From Halieaceae bacterium (lineage in GTDB: Bacteria; Pseudomonadota; Gammaproteobacteria; Pseudomonadales; Halieaceae): a DNA stretch of 47,916 nucleotides. The DNA lies in NCBI GenBank assembly GCA_030066555.1, contig JASJBK010000048.1, positions 1 through 47,916 of the forward strand. The letters are read 5' to 3'. The position numbers and the translations under genes were made by a program. Shown piece after piece: positions 47,589 to 47,916 of the stretch (position 1 is its first letter; the number at the start of each line of letters is the position of its first letter). The notes under the pieces were generated by a model. The model was not told the origin of the DNA, made no database searches, and saw nothing but the letters and a program-made list of their open reading frames with translations.

Positions 47589-47916
47589 TCAAAGCTGCCC
47601 GTCGGGCATGATTTCATCGAAGTGATGAATGCCCGGAAAACGCGTCTCCAGGCGCTTGTCGAGCTTGCTGTCGGGCTGCAGCAGGGTCAGCAGGTGGGCG
47701 ATCCCGTAGCGCCGGGCGGCGTCCAGTACCGATTCGTTATCGTCGATCAACAGGGTGCGGGCCGGGGTAAAGGGGTGGGTGGCGTGCAGGCGATGCCAGA
47801 ATTCGAGATCCTCCTTGGGCACCTTGTAGTCATGGGATACCACCATTTCGTCGAACCAGCGCCCGATGCCGGTGCGGTCCAGCTTGAGGTCCAGCACCGT
47901 GCGATGGGCATTGGTA
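47589..47916 (-). CDS. yrfG: HAD-family GMP/IMP nucleotidase (YrfG-like), 5' end truncated by window edge
   Basis: TNAHRTVLDLKLDRTGIGRWFDEMVVSHDYKVPKEDLEFWHRLHATHPFTPARTLLIDDNESVLDAARRYGI; yrfG-hslR-hslO order as in E. coli. Confidence 0.88.
   Translation of the reverse strand, partial: TNAHRTVLDLKLDRTGIGRWFDEMVVSHDYKVPKEDLEFWHRLHATHPFTPARTLLIDDNESVLDAARRYGIAHLLTLLQPDSKLDKRLETRFPGIHHFDEIMPDGQL

Noticed and set aside
1-47916. tRNA, rRNA, transposon or prophage genes
   Set aside because: None recognised on reading; most of the window is accounted for by housekeeping and metabolic genes. A tRNAscan/ISfinder run would be needed to exclude them formally.

Overview
The 47.9-kb window is high-GC, densely coding gammaproteobacterial chromosome. 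Gene content and order resemble the Pseudomonas arg/alg/hem region; my impression is a marine Halieaceae/Cellvibrionales-type genome (inference only). Left half: dapF(partial)-lysA-lptM, DUF3187, argH, algZ-algR, hemC-hemD-hemX-hemY, a TIGR03545-like protein, ubiD, rho, trxA, a TVP38 + pyridine-nucleotide-disulfide oxidoreductase fusion, GIY-YIG, YheS-type ABC-F, TIGR02444, ParA-like, FKBP, rsd/algQ, dsbB, acpH, gshA. Right half: APH-like kinase, LLM oxidoreductase, VWA/CoxE + MoxR, nitronate-monooxygenase-like, moaA, a four-gene plus-strand cluster (32752-36687), SDR, peroxiredoxin, methyltransferase, PhaD-like TetR with two phasins, an outer-membrane protein, an RND pair, hslO-hslR-yrfG(partial). 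The strongest discovery candidate is the cluster at 32752-36687. Its first gene looks like an SDR but carries both published halohydrin dehalogenase motifs (T-x4-F-x-G and S-x12-Y-x3-R). The second reads as a secreted paraoxonase(PON)-family lactonase with the calcium-ligand and His-dyad positions retained. These are followed by a DASS/SLC13 transporter and a DUF1338 protein. Other notable items: a 51-bp, three-copy degenerate repeat that copies a gene's 3' end including its stop codon and runs into hemY; an 8-bp palindrome ATGATCAT giving both start codons of a divergent gene pair; adjacent phasin paralogues with Lys/Ala tails at opposite ends; and nested, partly mutually exclusive inverted repeats between moaA and the dehalogenase-like gene. 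No CRISPR, rRNA, tRNA or transposon was recognised. All assignments are by reading; no searches were run.
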